The notes under the pieces are model-generated. The model searched no databases and was not told the origin of the DNA. It saw only the letters and a list, made by a program, of their open reading frames with translations. Below, piece by piece: positions 8,361 to 22,864 of a stretch of DNA of 46,555 bases (positions are counted from its first letter, which is position 1; the number at the start of each line of letters is the position of its first letter). Source of the stretch: Marinobacter manganoxydans MnI7-9 (GTDB taxonomy: Bacteria; Pseudomonadota; Gammaproteobacteria; Pseudomonadales; Oleiphilaceae); the NCBI RefSeq assembly GCF_000235625.1, contig NZ_AGTR01000025.1, positions 1 to 46,555 of the forward strand, in the 5' to 3' direction. The translations under genes and the position numbers were made by a program.

Positions 8361-10040
8361 TCAGTGATGGGTTGCCTGCCCCTTTGAAAACATTTCCCTG
8401 GCATGAGCGATCGTATGTTCGGTCATGTCCACGCCTCCCAGCATTCTCGCCACTTCACTGATTCTGCCCTGATCGTCCAGCGTCTCGATTTTCGAGAAGG
8501 TGGCATCCTGCTCGGTAAACTTGCTGACAAACAGGTGCTGATGACACTGGGCCGCCACTTGCGGCAGGTGGGTGACGCAGAGCACCTGTCCGTTGCCGCC
8601 AAGAGTCCGTAACAGTCGGCCAACCACCTCGGCCGTGCCGCCGCCAATGCCGACATCCACTTCATCGAAGACCAGTGTGGGTGTGGTTGATGTCTGGGCA
8701 ACCACCACCTGGATGGCAAGGCTGATTCGCGACAGTTCGCCGCCGGAGGCTACTTTGGCCAGTGGCCGCGCAGGTTGCCCCGGGTTGGCGCTGACCAGGA
8801 ATTCAATCTCTTCCAGTCCGTGGGGCGCTGGCTCCCCACCGTTGCTGCGGTTCAGGTGTGTAATGAACTGCATGTTGGGCATGCTTAACTGGGTGAGCTC
8901 CGCTGCGACCCGCTGATCCAGTTCGGCGGCGGCCCTGGCACGGGCCTCTGACAGCTCCGCGGCCAGCTCATCGAAGCGTCCGCGCTGGCTGTCCAGCTCT
9001 GCGGCCAGCTGCTCCAGGCTGCCCTCGCCACCGTCCAGCTCGGCCAGCTCGGCACTCAGGCGCTGATGCAGTTCCGGTAATTCTTCCGGTGTGATCCGGT
9101 GTTTGCGGGCCATCTGGTAGATGGCGCTCAGCCGTTCTTCCACTTCCGCCAGTCGAGCTGGGTCGGCCTCGTAGTCCTCGACGAAATGGCGAAGGTTGTC
9201 GCCGGCCTCACTGATCTGGATCTGGGCTTCGTTCAGCATCTGGATCGTGTCCGCCAGTGCAGGAACGTCCACCGGAAGCTGCTCCAGCTGCTGTAACGCC
9301 TGGCGCACCAGATCCACTGCGCTGGTTTCATCTTCGGTGCAAAGCAGGGCGGCCTGATGGCTGTTGTGCAGAACCGTATCCGCCTGGCTGAGCTGCGCCT
9401 GTTCCTGTTCCAGGTTTTCCTGCTCGCCCGCTTCCAGTGCAAGACGATCCAGTTCTTCCACTTGATATCGCAAAAGCTGGAGTTTGGCCTCTGCTTCATC
9501 GGCATTCTGCTGGCGTTCGGTCAGCCGCTGGCGGATCTGGTTCCAGGATTTCCAGGCTTCCCGTGTTTCAGCGGCCAGGGTCTCAACGCCGGCGAACTCG
9601 TCCACCAGCTTGCGGTGGGTTTCCTTGCGCAAAAGAGATTGGTGCTGATGCTGGCTGTGAATATCCATTAACACACCGCCCAGTTCCTTGAGGTGGTTCA
9701 GGGGGCAGGGTTGGCCATTGATGTAGGCGCGGGAGCGGCCATCCTTGCTGATGACCCGGCGCAGGATGCAATCGTTGTCGTCATCCAGCTCGTGTTCTGC
9801 CAACCATTCGGTTGCCTCAGGAATTCCGGATACGTCGAAGGTCGCTGTGATGTCGGCGCGTTTGGCACCATGCCGGACGGCGCCGGCATCGGCTCTGCCA
9901 CCCATGGCCAGGCCGAGGGCGTCCAGAACGATGGATTTTCCGGCGCCGGTCTCGCCGGTCAATGCGGTCATGCCTTTGCTGAACTGGAGTTCCACTCGTT
10001 CAGCGATGGCGTAATTGGAAACCGTAAGTTGAGTCAGCAT
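8361..10040 (-). CDS. recN: DNA repair protein RecN
   Basis: RecN is an SMC-like ATPase that acts early in double-strand break repair. The start is the ATG at 10040 (MLTQLTVSNYAIAERVEL), giving 559 residues, the usual length. Walker A GETGAGKS is at residues 29-36, the signature segment VASGGELSRISLA and Walker B LVFDEVDVGIGG lie in the last quarter, and the centre (about 160-360) is a long E/Q/L-rich coiled coil. The frame is open for 59 more codons upstream, but that stretch covers the LexA boxes and promoter. Two tandem SOS boxes upstream indicate LexA control. Confidence 0.97.
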   Translation of the reverse strand: MLTQLTVSNYAIAERVELQFSKGMTALTGETGAGKSIVLDALGLAMGGRADAGAVRHGAKRADITATFDVSGIPEATEWLAEHELDDDNDCILRRVISKDGRSRAYINGQPCPLNHLKELGGVLMDIHSQHQHQSLLRKETHRKLVDEFAGVETLAAETREAWKSWNQIRQRLTERQQNADEAEAKLQLLRYQVEELDRLALEAGEQENLEQEQAQLSQADTVLHNSHQAALLCTEDETSAVDLVRQALQQLEQLPVDVPALADTIQMLNEAQIQISEAGDNLRHFVEDYEADPARLAEVEERLSAIYQMARKHRITPEELPELHQRLSAELAELDGGEGSLEQLAAELDSQRGRFDELAAELSEARARAAAELDQRVAAELTQLSMPNMQFITHLNRSNGGEPAPHGLEEIEFLVSANPGQPARPLAKVASGGELSRISLAIQVVVAQTSTTPTLVFDEVDVGIGGGTAEVVGRLLRTLGGNGQVLCVTHLPQVAAQCHQHLFVSKFTEQDATFSKIETLDDQGRISEVARMLGGVDMTEHTIAHAREMFSKGQATHH

Positions 10041-10079
10041 GCAGATAACCTCCGCGTTGTTCCTGAAACCGGCAAAACA

Positions 10080-10114
10080 CTGTGGATGTATACAGTGACT
10101 GTGAATATATACAG
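10080..10114 (-). promoter_or_regulatory. Two tandem LexA (SOS) boxes before recN
   Basis: CTGT-N8-ACAG occurs at 10080-10095 and again at 10099-10114, both with AT-rich centres matching the E. coli-type LexA consensus. Their centres are 19 bases apart. The upper box overlaps the likely recN -10 hexamer, so LexA would block polymerase. Confidence 0.92.
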
Positions 10115-10132
10115 GGTTTTTGTGGTTTGCAA
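10104..10132 (-). promoter_or_regulatory. recN promoter
   Basis: On the minus strand TTGCAA (10127-10132) and TATATT (10104-10109) are 17 bases apart. The -10 lies inside the distal LexA box, as expected for an SOS-controlled gene. Confidence 0.7.
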
Positions 10133-10173
10133 ACCTGAGGCAGGTATTTTCTTCAGGATTGCAGGCTTTGGTG

Positions 10174-10201
10174 GTTGAAACCTGGAGAGCGGGCCCCATA
10201 T
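10174..10201 (+). promoter_or_regulatory. Sigma-32-type heat-shock promoter before grpE
   Basis: GTTGAAA (10174-10180), 13 bases, then CCCCATAT (10194-10201) matches the heat-shock consensus CTTGAAA-N11-16-CCCCATNT closely. The grpE start is about 90 bases downstream, and grpE, dnaK and dnaJ follow in the same direction. Confidence 0.85.
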
Positions 10202-10295
10202 CCGTTCGCAACGACATTTTCCGGCTCGAGGCGGCCGGAGCCCATGTTTAACCGGCCACTGACAGCGGGCCGCTTTAGATGAAGCAGGAGTAGCC

Positions 10296-10895
10296 ATGAG
10301 CACTGACGAGAACCGCAACGAGCACGAGGAACTGAACGAAGCCCTCGAGGCTGCGAAAGAGGAGGCCCAGGCCGCTGAAGGCGAAGCCGGCGACAACGAA
10401 ACCTCCGAAGTGGAAGCGCTCCAGGCTCAGGTTCAGGAATTCCAGGAGCAGATGCTGCGCTCCCAGGCGGAAATGCAGAACGTGCGCCGTCGGGCCGAGA
10501 TCGACGTTGAGAAGGCGCACAAGTTTGCCCTGGAAAAGTTCGTCAAGGAGCTGTTGCCGGTAGCTGACAGCCTTGAGAAGGCGGTCGAGAGCACCGAGGG
10601 TCACGATGAGTCCGGCGAACTGGTTGCCTCAATTCGCGAAGGCGTGGAAATGACCCTGAGTCTTTTCATGTCCAGCCTGAAGAAATTCAACGTTGAGCAG
10701 ATCAACCCGGTGGGCGCACCCTTCGATCCCCAGCATCACGAGGCCATGTCCATGGTGCCTGCGCCGGATGCCGAGCCGAACAGCGTGGTAGCCGTGGTGC
10801 AGAAAGGGTATCTGCTGAATGGTCGTGTTGTGCGGCCGGCCATGGTGGTGGTCGCGAAAGCGGAAGATGCACCAAAAATTGATGAGCAGGCTTGA
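10296..10895 (+). CDS. grpE: Nucleotide exchange factor GrpE
   Basis: GrpE releases ADP from DnaK and works in the cytoplasmic Hsp70 cycle. The 199-residue protein has an acidic, disordered N-terminus, a long helix (residues about 45-95, [20 protein letters not shown]), then the beta-domain signature with [20 protein letters not shown] and a C-terminal [15 protein letters not shown] segment. AGGAG precedes the ATG. It heads the grpE-dnaK-dnaJ block and lies directly after a sigma-32-like promoter. Confidence 0.97.
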   Translation: MSTDENRNEHEELNEALEAAKEEAQAAEGEAGDNETSEVEALQAQVQEFQEQMLRSQAEMQNVRRRAEIDVEKAHKFALEKFVKELLPVADSLEKAVESTEGHDESGELVASIREGVEMTLSLFMSSLKKFNVEQINPVGAPFDPQHHEAMSMVPAPDAEPNSVVAVVQKGYLLNGRVVRPAMVVVAKAEDAPKIDEQA

Positions 10896-10987
10896 AAAGC
10901 CGATTAAAGCGCCAATATAGCCAGTAAATAGCGAAAGCGGAGGCAAATGGCCTCCTGGAAAGCATTCAGAAGAATTGGAGTGACTCA

Positions 10988-12913
10988 ATGAGCAAGATTA
11001 TCGGTATCGACCTGGGAACGACCAACTCTTGTGTAGCCATCATGGATGGCGACAAGGTGAAGGTAATCGAGAACGCCGAGGGTGATCGCACCACCCCGTC
11101 CATCATCGCCTACACCGACGATGGTGAGACCCTGGTTGGCCAGTCAGCCAAGCGCCAGGCGGTTACCAACCCGAACAACACCCTGTACGCCATCAAGCGT
11201 CTGATCGGTCGTCGTTTTGAAGACGATGTAGTCCAGAAAGACATCAAGATGGTGCCCTACAAGATTGCCAAGGCAGACAACGGTGATGCCTGGGTTGAAG
11301 TGAAGGGCGAGAAAATGGCGCCGCCGCAGGTGTCTGCAGAAGTTCTCAAGAAGATGAAGAAGACTGCAGAAGACTACCTGGGCGAAAAAGTGACCGAAGC
11401 CGTCATCACTGTTCCGGCCTACTTCAACGACAGCCAGCGTCAGGCCACCAAGGACGCAGGCAAGATCGCCGGGCTGGAAGTGAAGCGCATCATCAACGAG
11501 CCGACCGCAGCAGCCCTGGCTTATGGCCTGGACAAGAAGAGCGGCGATCGTACCGTGGCGGTATATGACCTGGGGGGTGGTACCTTTGACCTGTCCATCA
11601 TCGAAATTGCCGATGTTGACGGTGAGCACCAGTTCGAGGTTCTGGCCACCAACGGTGACACCTTCCTCGGTGGTGAAGACTTCGACCTCAAGATCATCGA
11701 GTACCTGGCAGACCAGTTCAAGAAAGACAGCGGTATCGACCTGCGCGGCGATTCCCTGGCGATGCAGCGTCTGAAAGAAGCGGGCGAGAAAGCCAAGATC
11801 GAGCTTTCCAGCAGCCAGCAGACCGACGTTAACCTGCCGTACATCACCGCAGACGCGTCTGGTCCCAGGCACATGAACGTGAAACTGACCCGTGCCAAGC
11901 TGGAATCTCTGGTAGAAGACCTGGTTCAGCGCAGCCTCGAGCCGTGTAAAGTAGCGCTGCAGGACGCAGGCATGAAGGCAGGCGAAGTCGACGAGGTTAT
12001 CCTGGTCGGCGGTCAGACCCGCATGCCGCTGGTGCAGGAAAAAGTGAAAGAGTTCTTCGGCAAAGAAGCTCGCAAGGACGTTAACCCGGACGAAGCTGTG
12101 GCGATGGGTGCTGCCATCCAGGCGGCCGTTCTCTCCGGTGATGTGAAGGACGTTCTGCTGCTGGACGTAACCCCGCTGACCCTGGGTATTGAAACCATGG
12201 GCGGTGTGGCAACTCCGCTGATCGACAAGAACACCACGATTCCGACCAAGAAGTCGCAGACGTTCTCCACAGCGGACGACAACCAGACCGCGGTAACCAT
12301 TCACGTGGTTCAGGGTGAGCGTAAGCAGGCTGCCCAGAACAAATCGCTGGGCCGTTTCGATCTGGCTGATATTCCGCCGGCAGCGCGTGGTGTGCCGCAG
12401 ATTGAAGTTACCTTCGATATCGACGCCAACGGTATCCTGAACGTGTCCGCCAAAGACAAGGCGACCGGTAAAGAGCAGTCAATCGTGATCAAGGCCTCTT
12501 CCGGTCTGAACGATGACGAAATCGAGAAGATGGTGCAGGACGCCGAGGCCAACGCCGAGGAAGATCGCAAGTTCGAAGAGCTTGTCCAGGTTCGCAACCA
12601 GGGCGACGCGATGGTTCACGCCGTTCGCAAGACATTGAACGAAGCCGGTGACAAGGTCAGCGACAGCGAGAAAGAGTCCATCGAAGCGTCCATCAAGGAG
12701 CTCGAAACCGCTCTGGAAGGTTCCGACAAGGAAGACATCGAAGCCAAGACTCAGAAGCTGACCGAGGTCTCTTCCGAGCTGGCCCAGAAGATGTATGCAG
12801 ATCAGGCGGATCAGACCCAGCAAGCCGGTGGGCAGGAAGAAGCCCAGGGCCAGAAGTCTGACGATGCTGTCGACGCTGAGTTCGAAGAAGTCAAAGACGA
12901 CGACAAGCGATAA
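10988..12913 (+). CDS. dnaK: Chaperone DnaK (Hsp70)
   Basis: DnaK is the ATP-dependent Hsp70 chaperone that binds exposed hydrophobic segments. At 641 residues it is full length. Visible landmarks are [16 protein letters not shown] at the N-terminus, the [20 protein letters not shown] and [14 protein letters not shown] phosphate-binding segments, the linker [15 protein letters not shown] before the substrate domain, and the acidic C-terminal [17 protein letters not shown] lies upstream of the ATG. The 92-bp gap from grpE contains a small GGAGGC-N4-GCCTCC hairpin. Co-transcription with grpE from the heat-shock promoter is likely. Confidence 0.99.
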   Translation: MSKIIGIDLGTTNSCVAIMDGDKVKVIENAEGDRTTPSIIAYTDDGETLVGQSAKRQAVTNPNNTLYAIKRLIGRRFEDDVVQKDIKMVPYKIAKADNGDAWVEVKGEKMAPPQVSAEVLKKMKKTAEDYLGEKVTEAVITVPAYFNDSQRQATKDAGKIAGLEVKRIINEPTAAALAYGLDKKSGDRTVAVYDLGGGTFDLSIIEIADVDGEHQFEVLATNGDTFLGGEDFDLKIIEYLADQFKKDSGIDLRGDSLAMQRLKEAGEKAKIELSSSQQTDVNLPYITADASGPRHMNVKLTRAKLESLVEDLVQRSLEPCKVALQDAGMKAGEVDEVILVGGQTRMPLVQEKVKEFFGKEARKDVNPDEAVAMGAAIQAAVLSGDVKDVLLLDVTPLTLGIETMGGVATPLIDKNTTIPTKKSQTFSTADDNQTAVTIHVVQGERKQAAQNKSLGRFDLADIPPAARGVPQIEVTFDIDANGILNVSAKDKATGKEQSIVIKASSGLNDDEIEKMVQDAEANAEEDRKFEELVQVRNQGDAMVHAVRKTLNEAGDKVSDSEKESIEASIKELETALEGSDKEDIEAKTQKLTEVSSELAQKMYADQADQTQQAGGQEEAQGQKSDDAVDAEFEEVKDDDKR

Positions 12914-12937
12914 ATCTGACGTACATCAGGTAGTTGG

Positions 12938-12963
12938 AAAACGCGGGGAGATCCCCGCGTTTT
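12938..12963. terminator. Hairpin between dnaK and dnaJ
   Basis: AAAACGCGGGG-AGAT-CCCCGCGTTTT is a perfect 11-bp stem ending in a T-run. It probably partly terminates transcription after dnaK, lowering dnaJ relative to dnaK. Confidence 0.8.
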
Positions 12964-12991
12964 CCGCGTTTAAAAACAGGGTTTTAAAAGC

Positions 12992-14946
<1,955 letters not shown>

Positions 14947-14958
14947 GGCCATTTCTCG

Positions 14959-14987
14959 TGGACACAAAGCGCCATATTTTTTACAAT
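14959..14987 (+). promoter_or_regulatory. carAB promoter
   Basis: TGGACA (14959-14964), 17 bases, then TACAAT (14982-14987). Transcription would begin near 14994, leaving a leader of about 145 bases that contains a terminator-like hairpin before carA. Confidence 0.6.
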
Positions 14988-15032
14988 AAGGCGGTTTGAC
15001 TGCACCAAGCGTACCTTTGCACAAAGATTCTG

Positions 15033-15071
15033 AAAAAGCGGGACCGAGTTAAGACTCCGTCTCGCTTTTTT
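15033..15071 (+). terminator. Terminator hairpin in the carA leader
   Basis: AAAAAGCGGGAC (15033-15044) pairs with GTCTCGCTTTTT (15059-15070), with one G-U pair, and the stem continues inward past one mismatch to a TAAG loop. The hairpin ends in TTTTTT. Because a plausible promoter lies upstream of it, it may act as a carAB attenuator as well as the end of the dapB message. Confidence 0.8.
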
Positions 15072-15140
15072 GCAACCTGAATTTGCGCTTGCGTTCCTGT
15101 TCGTGACGAACCGATACGCCACTCGATGAGGATACAAGCC

Positions 15141-16271
15141 TTGAGCACACCAGCAATCCTTGCACTCGCAGACGGAAGCCTGTTCTACGGCACAGCCATC
15201 GGCGCTGACGGAGAAACCAGCGGCGAAGTGGTGTTCAACACCGCCATGACCGGCTACCAGGAAATCCTGACCGACCCGTCCTACTCCCGCCAGATCGTGA
15301 CCCTGACCTACCCGCATATCGGTAACACCGGTGTGAACGAAGAAGACATTGAGTCAGACCGCATCCAGGCCGCCGGCCTGATTATCCGCGATCTGCCTCT
15401 GCTGGCCAGCAGCTGGCGTAGCAAGGGAACTCTGGACGATTACCTGCGAAGCAACAACATTGTTGGGATCGCCGACATCGATACCCGCCGTCTGACCCGC
15501 ATCCTCCGGGACAAGGGCTCCCAGAACGGTGCCATCGTTGCCGGTGAAAACGCCACTGCCGAGCGGGCTCTGGAACTGGCAAAAGCCTTCCCGGGCCTCA
15601 AGGGTATGGATCTGGCAAAAGAGGTTACCTCCGACAAGATCTGGTCCTGGAAAGAGACGGAGTGGACCCTGGGCGAGGGTTACGGTGAGCGTGAGGAATC
15701 ACGGTTCAAGGTGGTTGCCTGGGATTACGGCGTCAAGCTGAACATCCTGCGCATGCTCGCCTCCCGGGGCTGCGACATCACCGTGGTGCCGGCGCAGACT
15801 CCGGCCTCCGAGGTTCTGGCGATGAACCCGGACGGTGTGTTCCTGTCCAATGGTCCCGGGGACCCCGAGCCCTGTGATTACGCCATCACCGCCATCAAGG
15901 AAGTGCTGGAAACCGAGATTCCGGTGTTTGGTATCTGTCTGGGGCACCAGTTGCTGGCCCTGGCCAGCGGTGCCAAGACCATGAAGATGGGGCATGGCCA
16001 CCACGGAGCCAACCATCCGGTTCAGGATATCGCCACCGGCACCGTGATGATCACCAGCCAGAACCACGGGTTTGCCGTGGATGAGGCAACTCTGCCGGCC
16101 AATGTCGAGGCGACTCACAAGTCCCTGTTTGACGGCACCCTGCAGGGCATTCGCCGGACCGACAAGCCGGCCTACAGCTTCCAGGGCCACCCGGAAGCCA
16201 GCCCCGGCCCCCATGATGTGGCCCCGCTGTTTGACGAGTTTATCCGCCTGATGGAGGCGCGATCGGCCTGA
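15141..16271 (+). CDS. carA: Carbamoyl-phosphate synthase small subunit
   Basis: CarA is the glutaminase subunit of carbamoyl-phosphate synthase, which supplies arginine and pyrimidine synthesis. The C-terminal half is a class I amidotransferase with the nucleophile elbow [10 protein letters not shown] and the [11 protein letters not shown] segment carrying His and Glu. I place the start at TTG 15141 ([12 protein letters not shown] follows), because GAGGA at 15128-15132 is well spaced for it and the family begins here; the ATG at 15126 overlaps that binding site and has none of its own. Length is then 376 residues. It precedes carB by 80 bp. Confidence 0.97.
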   Translation: MSTPAILALADGSLFYGTAIGADGETSGEVVFNTAMTGYQEILTDPSYSRQIVTLTYPHIGNTGVNEEDIESDRIQAAGLIIRDLPLLASSWRSKGTLDDYLRSNNIVGIADIDTRRLTRILRDKGSQNGAIVAGENATAERALELAKAFPGLKGMDLAKEVTSDKIWSWKETEWTLGEGYGEREESRFKVVAWDYGVKLNILRMLASRGCDITVVPAQTPASEVLAMNPDGVFLSNGPGDPEPCDYAITAIKEVLETEIPVFGICLGHQLLALASGAKTMKMGHGHHGANHPVQDIATGTVMITSQNHGFAVDEATLPANVEATHKSLFDGTLQGIRRTDKPAYSFQGHPEASPGPHDVAPLFDEFIRLMEARSA

Positions 16272-16351
16272 GACCGATCGCTACGGAAAGCTCACGGGCG
16301 CCGCGTGTTGCGCTGCCAGAATTCAAAAGTTGCTGACAGGTTTACCAAGAC

Positions 16352-19570
<3,219 letters not shown>

Positions 19571-19574
19571 GACT

Positions 19575-20054
19575 ATGGCTGACAGAGTACCGATGACAAA
19601 GGCGGGCGAGACCCGCCTCCGCGAGGAGCTTCAGAAGCTGAAGTCCGAGGATCGTCCCCGGGTTATTGCGGCGATTGCCGATGCCCGGGAGCACGGCGAC
19701 CTGAAAGAGAACGCTGAATATCATGCTGCCCGCGAGCAGCAGAGCTTTATTGAAGGCCGTATCCAGGAAATCGAGGGCAAGCTTTCAGCCGCTCAGGTAA
19801 TCGATGTGACCACCATCGAGAATACCGGCAAGGTGATCTTCGGCACCACGGTACACCTGCTTAACATGGATACGGACGAACAGGTGATCTACAAGATCGT
19901 TGGTGAGGATGAGGCGGATATCAAGGCAGGCAAGCTGTCGATTTCCTCACCGATTGCGCGGGCGCTGGTAGGCAAGAGCGAGGGCGATGTGGTCGCCATT
20001 CGCGTGCCTTCCGGTACCGTGGAATACGAGATTGAGCAGGTCGAGTACATCTGA
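19575..20054 (+). CDS. greA: Transcription elongation factor GreA
   Basis: GreA rescues backtracked RNA polymerase by stimulating transcript cleavage. The 159-residue protein has the N-terminal coiled coil whose tip carries the acidic residues ([18 protein letters not shown]) and the C-terminal FKBP-like domain ending in [13 protein letters not shown]. It starts 4 bases after the carB stop and is probably co-transcribed with it. Confidence 0.98.
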   Translation: MADRVPMTKAGETRLREELQKLKSEDRPRVIAAIADAREHGDLKENAEYHAAREQQSFIEGRIQEIEGKLSAAQVIDVTTIENTGKVIFGTTVHLLNMDTDEQVIYKIVGEDEADIKAGKLSISSPIARALVGKSEGDVVAIRVPSGTVEYEIEQVEYI

Positions 20055-20072
20055 TCTCGTCTGTGCTGAACG

Positions 20073-20110
20073 AAAAAAGCCGGCTGGGGTTTTCCCGAGC
20101 CGGCTTTTTT
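20073..20110. terminator. Bidirectional terminator between greA and yhbY
   Basis: AAAAAAGCCGGCT-N12-AGCCGGCTTTTTT is a 13-bp stem with A-run and T-run on either side, serving the two convergent genes. Confidence 0.92.
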
Positions 20111-20130
20111 GTTTCTGTGTTCCGGGCGGA

Positions 20131-20442
20131 TCAGTGTTTGTGGCGCAACAGGTTGGAGAGCTTGGGATTCGGCTTTTTGGCCCGGCGCAGTATTACGGCG
20201 ATCTTGCCGATGGTCTGGACGAGCTCGGCGCCAGAGGATTCGCACAGCGCGGTGATCGCCTCGTGCCGGGTTTCCCGGTCTTGGCTCGCCACCTTGATCT
20301 TGATCAGCTCATGATCATTCAGTGCGCGCTCGAGTTCTTCCTGCAGTCCCTCGGAAAGGCCTTTGTCGCCAACAATGATGACGGGCTTGAGGTTGTGGGC
20401 AATCGCCCGGTATTCCCGGCGCTGTTCCGGTGAAAGACTCAT
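20131..20442 (-). CDS. yhbY: YhbY / CRM-domain RNA-binding protein
   Basis: This 103-residue protein is a single CRM domain that associates with the pre-50S ribosomal subunit in E. coli. Visible motifs are LSPEQRREYRAIAHNLKPVI, VGDKGLSEGL and the GKIAVILRR end, with ELIKIKV in the middle. It is normally divergent from rlmE, but here rlmE appears to be missing and the next intact gene is ftsH. Confidence 0.95.
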   Translation of the reverse strand: MSLSPEQRREYRAIAHNLKPVIIVGDKGLSEGLQEELERALNDHELIKIKVASQDRETRHEAITALCESSGAELVQTIGKIAVILRRAKKPNPKLSNLLRHKH

Positions 20443-20828
20443 GATGTAATCTCTTTATTGGTGCAATTAACAAAAGGTCAGCGGCGGAAAGGCTGACTTG
20501 AACGTATAATCGACGAATTGTAACAGATCGTTCCGCTGTAAGAATGGCCGTTAACACGTATCGACGTGGGGGCAGCAAGCAGAAGGAACCAATCCGGGTG
20601 GCAAGGGTCAAAAGGTTCGCGGAATTGGGGGCGTATTGAGGGTTGCTGTTGTAATTTCAGATATGGCGCCCAATATGAAGGTTAAGGCGACTTTTCATTA
20701 AAAAACTGTGTGCTGCGTGTGGCCGATACGGATGGGCCGTTTCTGGTGGACGGGCGTACAATTGGTGTAAGGTGTCAGAAAAGGGTGCTTTGAGAAAGGT
20801 TAACCCTACAATTCACAGGTGATGATCC
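20443..20828. other. 386-bp yhbY-ftsH gap where rlmE is expected
   Basis: In pseudomonads and most gammaproteobacteria, rlmE (about 630 bp) fills this position. Here the gap is too short for it, and no frame is open for more than about 50 codons. A perfect -10-like TATAAT lies near 20505 but lacks a recognisable -35. The only protein-like signal is the SDMAPNM fragment listed separately. Confidence 0.6.
20555..20701 (+). pseudogene. Probable remnant of rlmE (23S rRNA methyltransferase)
   Basis: A short open stretch (20555-20698, stop TAA at 20699) contains VAVVISDMAPNM at 20642-20677. Intact RlmE proteins carry a DLVLSDMAPNMSG motif near residue 120, which includes a catalytic Asp, and the fragment lies exactly where rlmE normally sits. 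Nothing recognisable remains of the SAM-binding N-terminus (DLGAAPGGWSQ) or the C-terminal SRARSREVY motif, so any gene would have lost most of both ends. A GPFLVDG string at about 20735-20755 recalls the GGSFLVK segment, but it is in another frame and may be chance. The match is short, so this is an inference supported by position. Confidence 0.45.
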
Positions 20829-22769
20829 TTGAACGATATGGCAAAAAATCTGGTTCTCTGGCTAATTATAGCCGCCGTGCTGCTGATGGTGTTTCAGAAC
20901 TTTTCTCCCACCACCACCGGCCAACAAGTCAACTATTCCCAGTTTGTGGAGATGGTCCAGGAAGGCCAGGTCCGTCAGGTCACAATCGATGGGTTGCAGG
21001 TTCAGGGTACCCGTGGTGACGGCTCCCAGTTCCAGACAATCCGTCCTCAAGTGTCTGACAACAAGCTGATGGACGATCTGCTCGCGAACAACGTTGAGGT
21101 TATCGGTAAGGAGCCTGAGCGCCAGAGCCTGTGGACACAGCTTCTGGTAGCCGCGTTTCCGATACTGATCATCATCGCACTGTTTGTGTTCTTCATGCGC
21201 CAGATGCAGGGCGGTGGCGGCAAAGGCCCCATGTCGTTCGGCAAGAGTAAAGCGCGTCTGATGAGCGAAGACCAGATCAAGACCACCTTCGCGGACGTGG
21301 CCGGTGTTGATGAAGCCAAGGAAGATGTTAAGGAACTGGTGGATTTCCTGCGAGATCCCAGCAAATTCCAGCGTCTTGGCGGCAGCATCCCCAAAGGTGT
21401 CCTGATGGTTGGTCAGCCGGGTACGGGTAAAACCCTGCTCGCCAAGGCTATTGCCGGCGAAGCCAAGGTGCCCTTCTTCTCCATCTCCGGTTCTGACTTT
21501 GTCGAAATGTTCGTGGGCGTGGGTGCTTCCCGGGTTCGTGACATGTTCGAACAGGCCAAGAAGCAAAGCCCCTGCATTATCTTCATCGACGAGATCGATG
21601 CTGTTGGTCGCCACCGTGGCGCCGGCATGGGTGGCGGTCATGACGAGCGTGAACAGACGCTCAACCAGCTGCTCGTTGAGATGGACGGTTTTGAGGGTAA
21701 TGAAGGCGTTATCGTAATTGCCGCTACCAACCGTCCCGACGTTCTCGACCCGGCACTGTTGCGCCCGGGCCGTTTCGACCGTCAGGTTGTTGTTGGCCTG
21801 CCAGACATCATTGGTCGTGAGCAGATCCTCAAGGTGCACATGAAGAAAGTGCCCCTGGCGGACGGCGTCGAGCCGGTTCTGATCGCTCGTGGCACGCCCG
21901 GATTCTCCGGTGCGGACCTCGCAAACCTGGTCAACGAGGCGGCGCTCTTCGCGGCCCGTCGCAACCAGCGTCTCGTGTCCATGGAAGAGTTCGAGCTTGC
22001 CAAAGACAAGATCATGATGGGCGCCGAGCGCAAGTCCATGGTGATGAGCGAGAAAGAAAAGCGGAATACGGCTTATCACGAGTCTGGCCACGCTATTGTG
22101 GGTCGTCTGATGCCGGAGCATGATCCGGTGTACAAGGTGAGCATCATTCCGCGCGGCCGCGCTCTGGGTGTCACCATGTTCCTCCCCGAGGAAGACAAGT
22201 ACAGCCATAGCAAGCGCTTCCTGATCAGCTCGATTTGCAGTCTGTTCGGTGGCCGCATCGCGGAAGAACTGACGCTGGGCTTTGATGGTGTGACGACCGG
22301 CGCTTCGAACGACATCGAGCGGGCGACTAGTCTGGCCCGCAACATGGTGACCCGTTGGGGTCTGTCCGAGAAGCTGGGTCCGTTGCAGTATGATACCGAC
22401 AGCGAAGAGCCGTTCCTCGGCCGGTCTGCGGGTCAGTCCCAGACGGTGTACTCACCGGAAACGGCCCAGCGCATTGATGAGGAAGTTCGCAACATCATCG
22501 ACAGCTGCTACGAAAAAGCCAAGCAGATTCTGGTCGATAACCGGGACAAGCTCGACATGATGGCCGACGCGTTGATGAAGTACGAAACCATCGACCGTCA
22601 CCAGATTGATGACATCATGGAAGGCCGCACACCTCGCCCGCCGAAAGGTTGGGGAGACAGTGGTCCCGCTGGTGGTGTCAAGGCCGACGAGCCTGAGACG
22701 GCGCCGGAGCCAAAGGCTTCCGATGACGGTCGTCATCCCGGCGTTGGCCGGCCGGCCGGAGAGCACTGA
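20829..22769 (+). CDS. ftsH: ATP-dependent zinc metalloprotease FtsH
   Basis: FtsH is a membrane-anchored AAA+ protease that degrades membrane proteins and regulators such as sigma-32. It has two membrane segments (residues about 7-24 and 100-118), Walker A GQPGTGKT, Walker [12 protein letters not shown], the arginine-finger region and the zinc site HESGH. The start is TTG at 20829, with AGGTGA at 20817-20822; the ATG three codons later (MAKNLVLWL) is also possible but poorly spaced. About 646 residues. It begins the ftsH-folP-glmM run and ends with a GP-rich tail. Confidence 0.98.
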   Translation: MNDMAKNLVLWLIIAAVLLMVFQNFSPTTTGQQVNYSQFVEMVQEGQVRQVTIDGLQVQGTRGDGSQFQTIRPQVSDNKLMDDLLANNVEVIGKEPERQSLWTQLLVAAFPILIIIALFVFFMRQMQGGGGKGPMSFGKSKARLMSEDQIKTTFADVAGVDEAKEDVKELVDFLRDPSKFQRLGGSIPKGVLMVGQPGTGKTLLAKAIAGEAKVPFFSISGSDFVEMFVGVGASRVRDMFEQAKKQSPCIIFIDEIDAVGRHRGAGMGGGHDEREQTLNQLLVEMDGFEGNEGVIVIAATNRPDVLDPALLRPGRFDRQVVVGLPDIIGREQILKVHMKKVPLADGVEPVLIARGTPGFSGADLANLVNEAALFAARRNQRLVSMEEFELAKDKIMMGAERKSMVMSEKEKRNTAYHESGHAIVGRLMPEHDPVYKVSIIPRGRALGVTMFLPEEDKYSHSKRFLISSICSLFGGRIAEELTLGFDGVTTGASNDIERATSLARNMVTRWGLSEKLGPLQYDTDSEEPFLGRSAGQSQTVYSPETAQRIDEEVRNIIDSCYEKAKQILVDNRDKLDMMADALMKYETIDRHQIDDIMEGRTPRPPKGWGDSGPAGGVKADEPETAPEPKASDDGRHPGVGRPAGEH

Positions 22770-22810
22770 CGGCTAGCAGCTTTTGGTTATAAAAAGAGTG
22801 TAGTTCCCTG

Positions 22811-22842
22811 CGCCGCCCGGATTCCGGGCGGCGTTTGTTTTT
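22811..22842 (+). terminator. Terminator after ftsH
   Basis: CGCCGCCCGG-ATT-CCGGGCGGCG is a perfect 10-bp stem followed by TTTGTTTTT, between ftsH and folP. Confidence 0.88.
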
Positions 22843-22864
22843 GTCATTGTGAAAAAGGTTTGCC

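Noticed and set aside
10041-10217. A 59-codon N-terminal extension of RecN
   Set aside because: It covers the LexA boxes and promoter; RecN proteins start at MLTQLTVSNYA-type sequences.
14996-15052. An 18-codon TTG-started leader peptide whose stop lies in the carA leader hairpin loop
   Set aside because: The predicted transcript starts at almost the same place, leaving no room for a ribosome binding site, and the peptide has no run of regulatory codons.
20735-20755. GPFLVDG as a second rlmE remnant resembling GGSFLVK
   Set aside because: It is in a different frame and at a shorter distance from SDMAPNM than in RlmE; too short to rely on.
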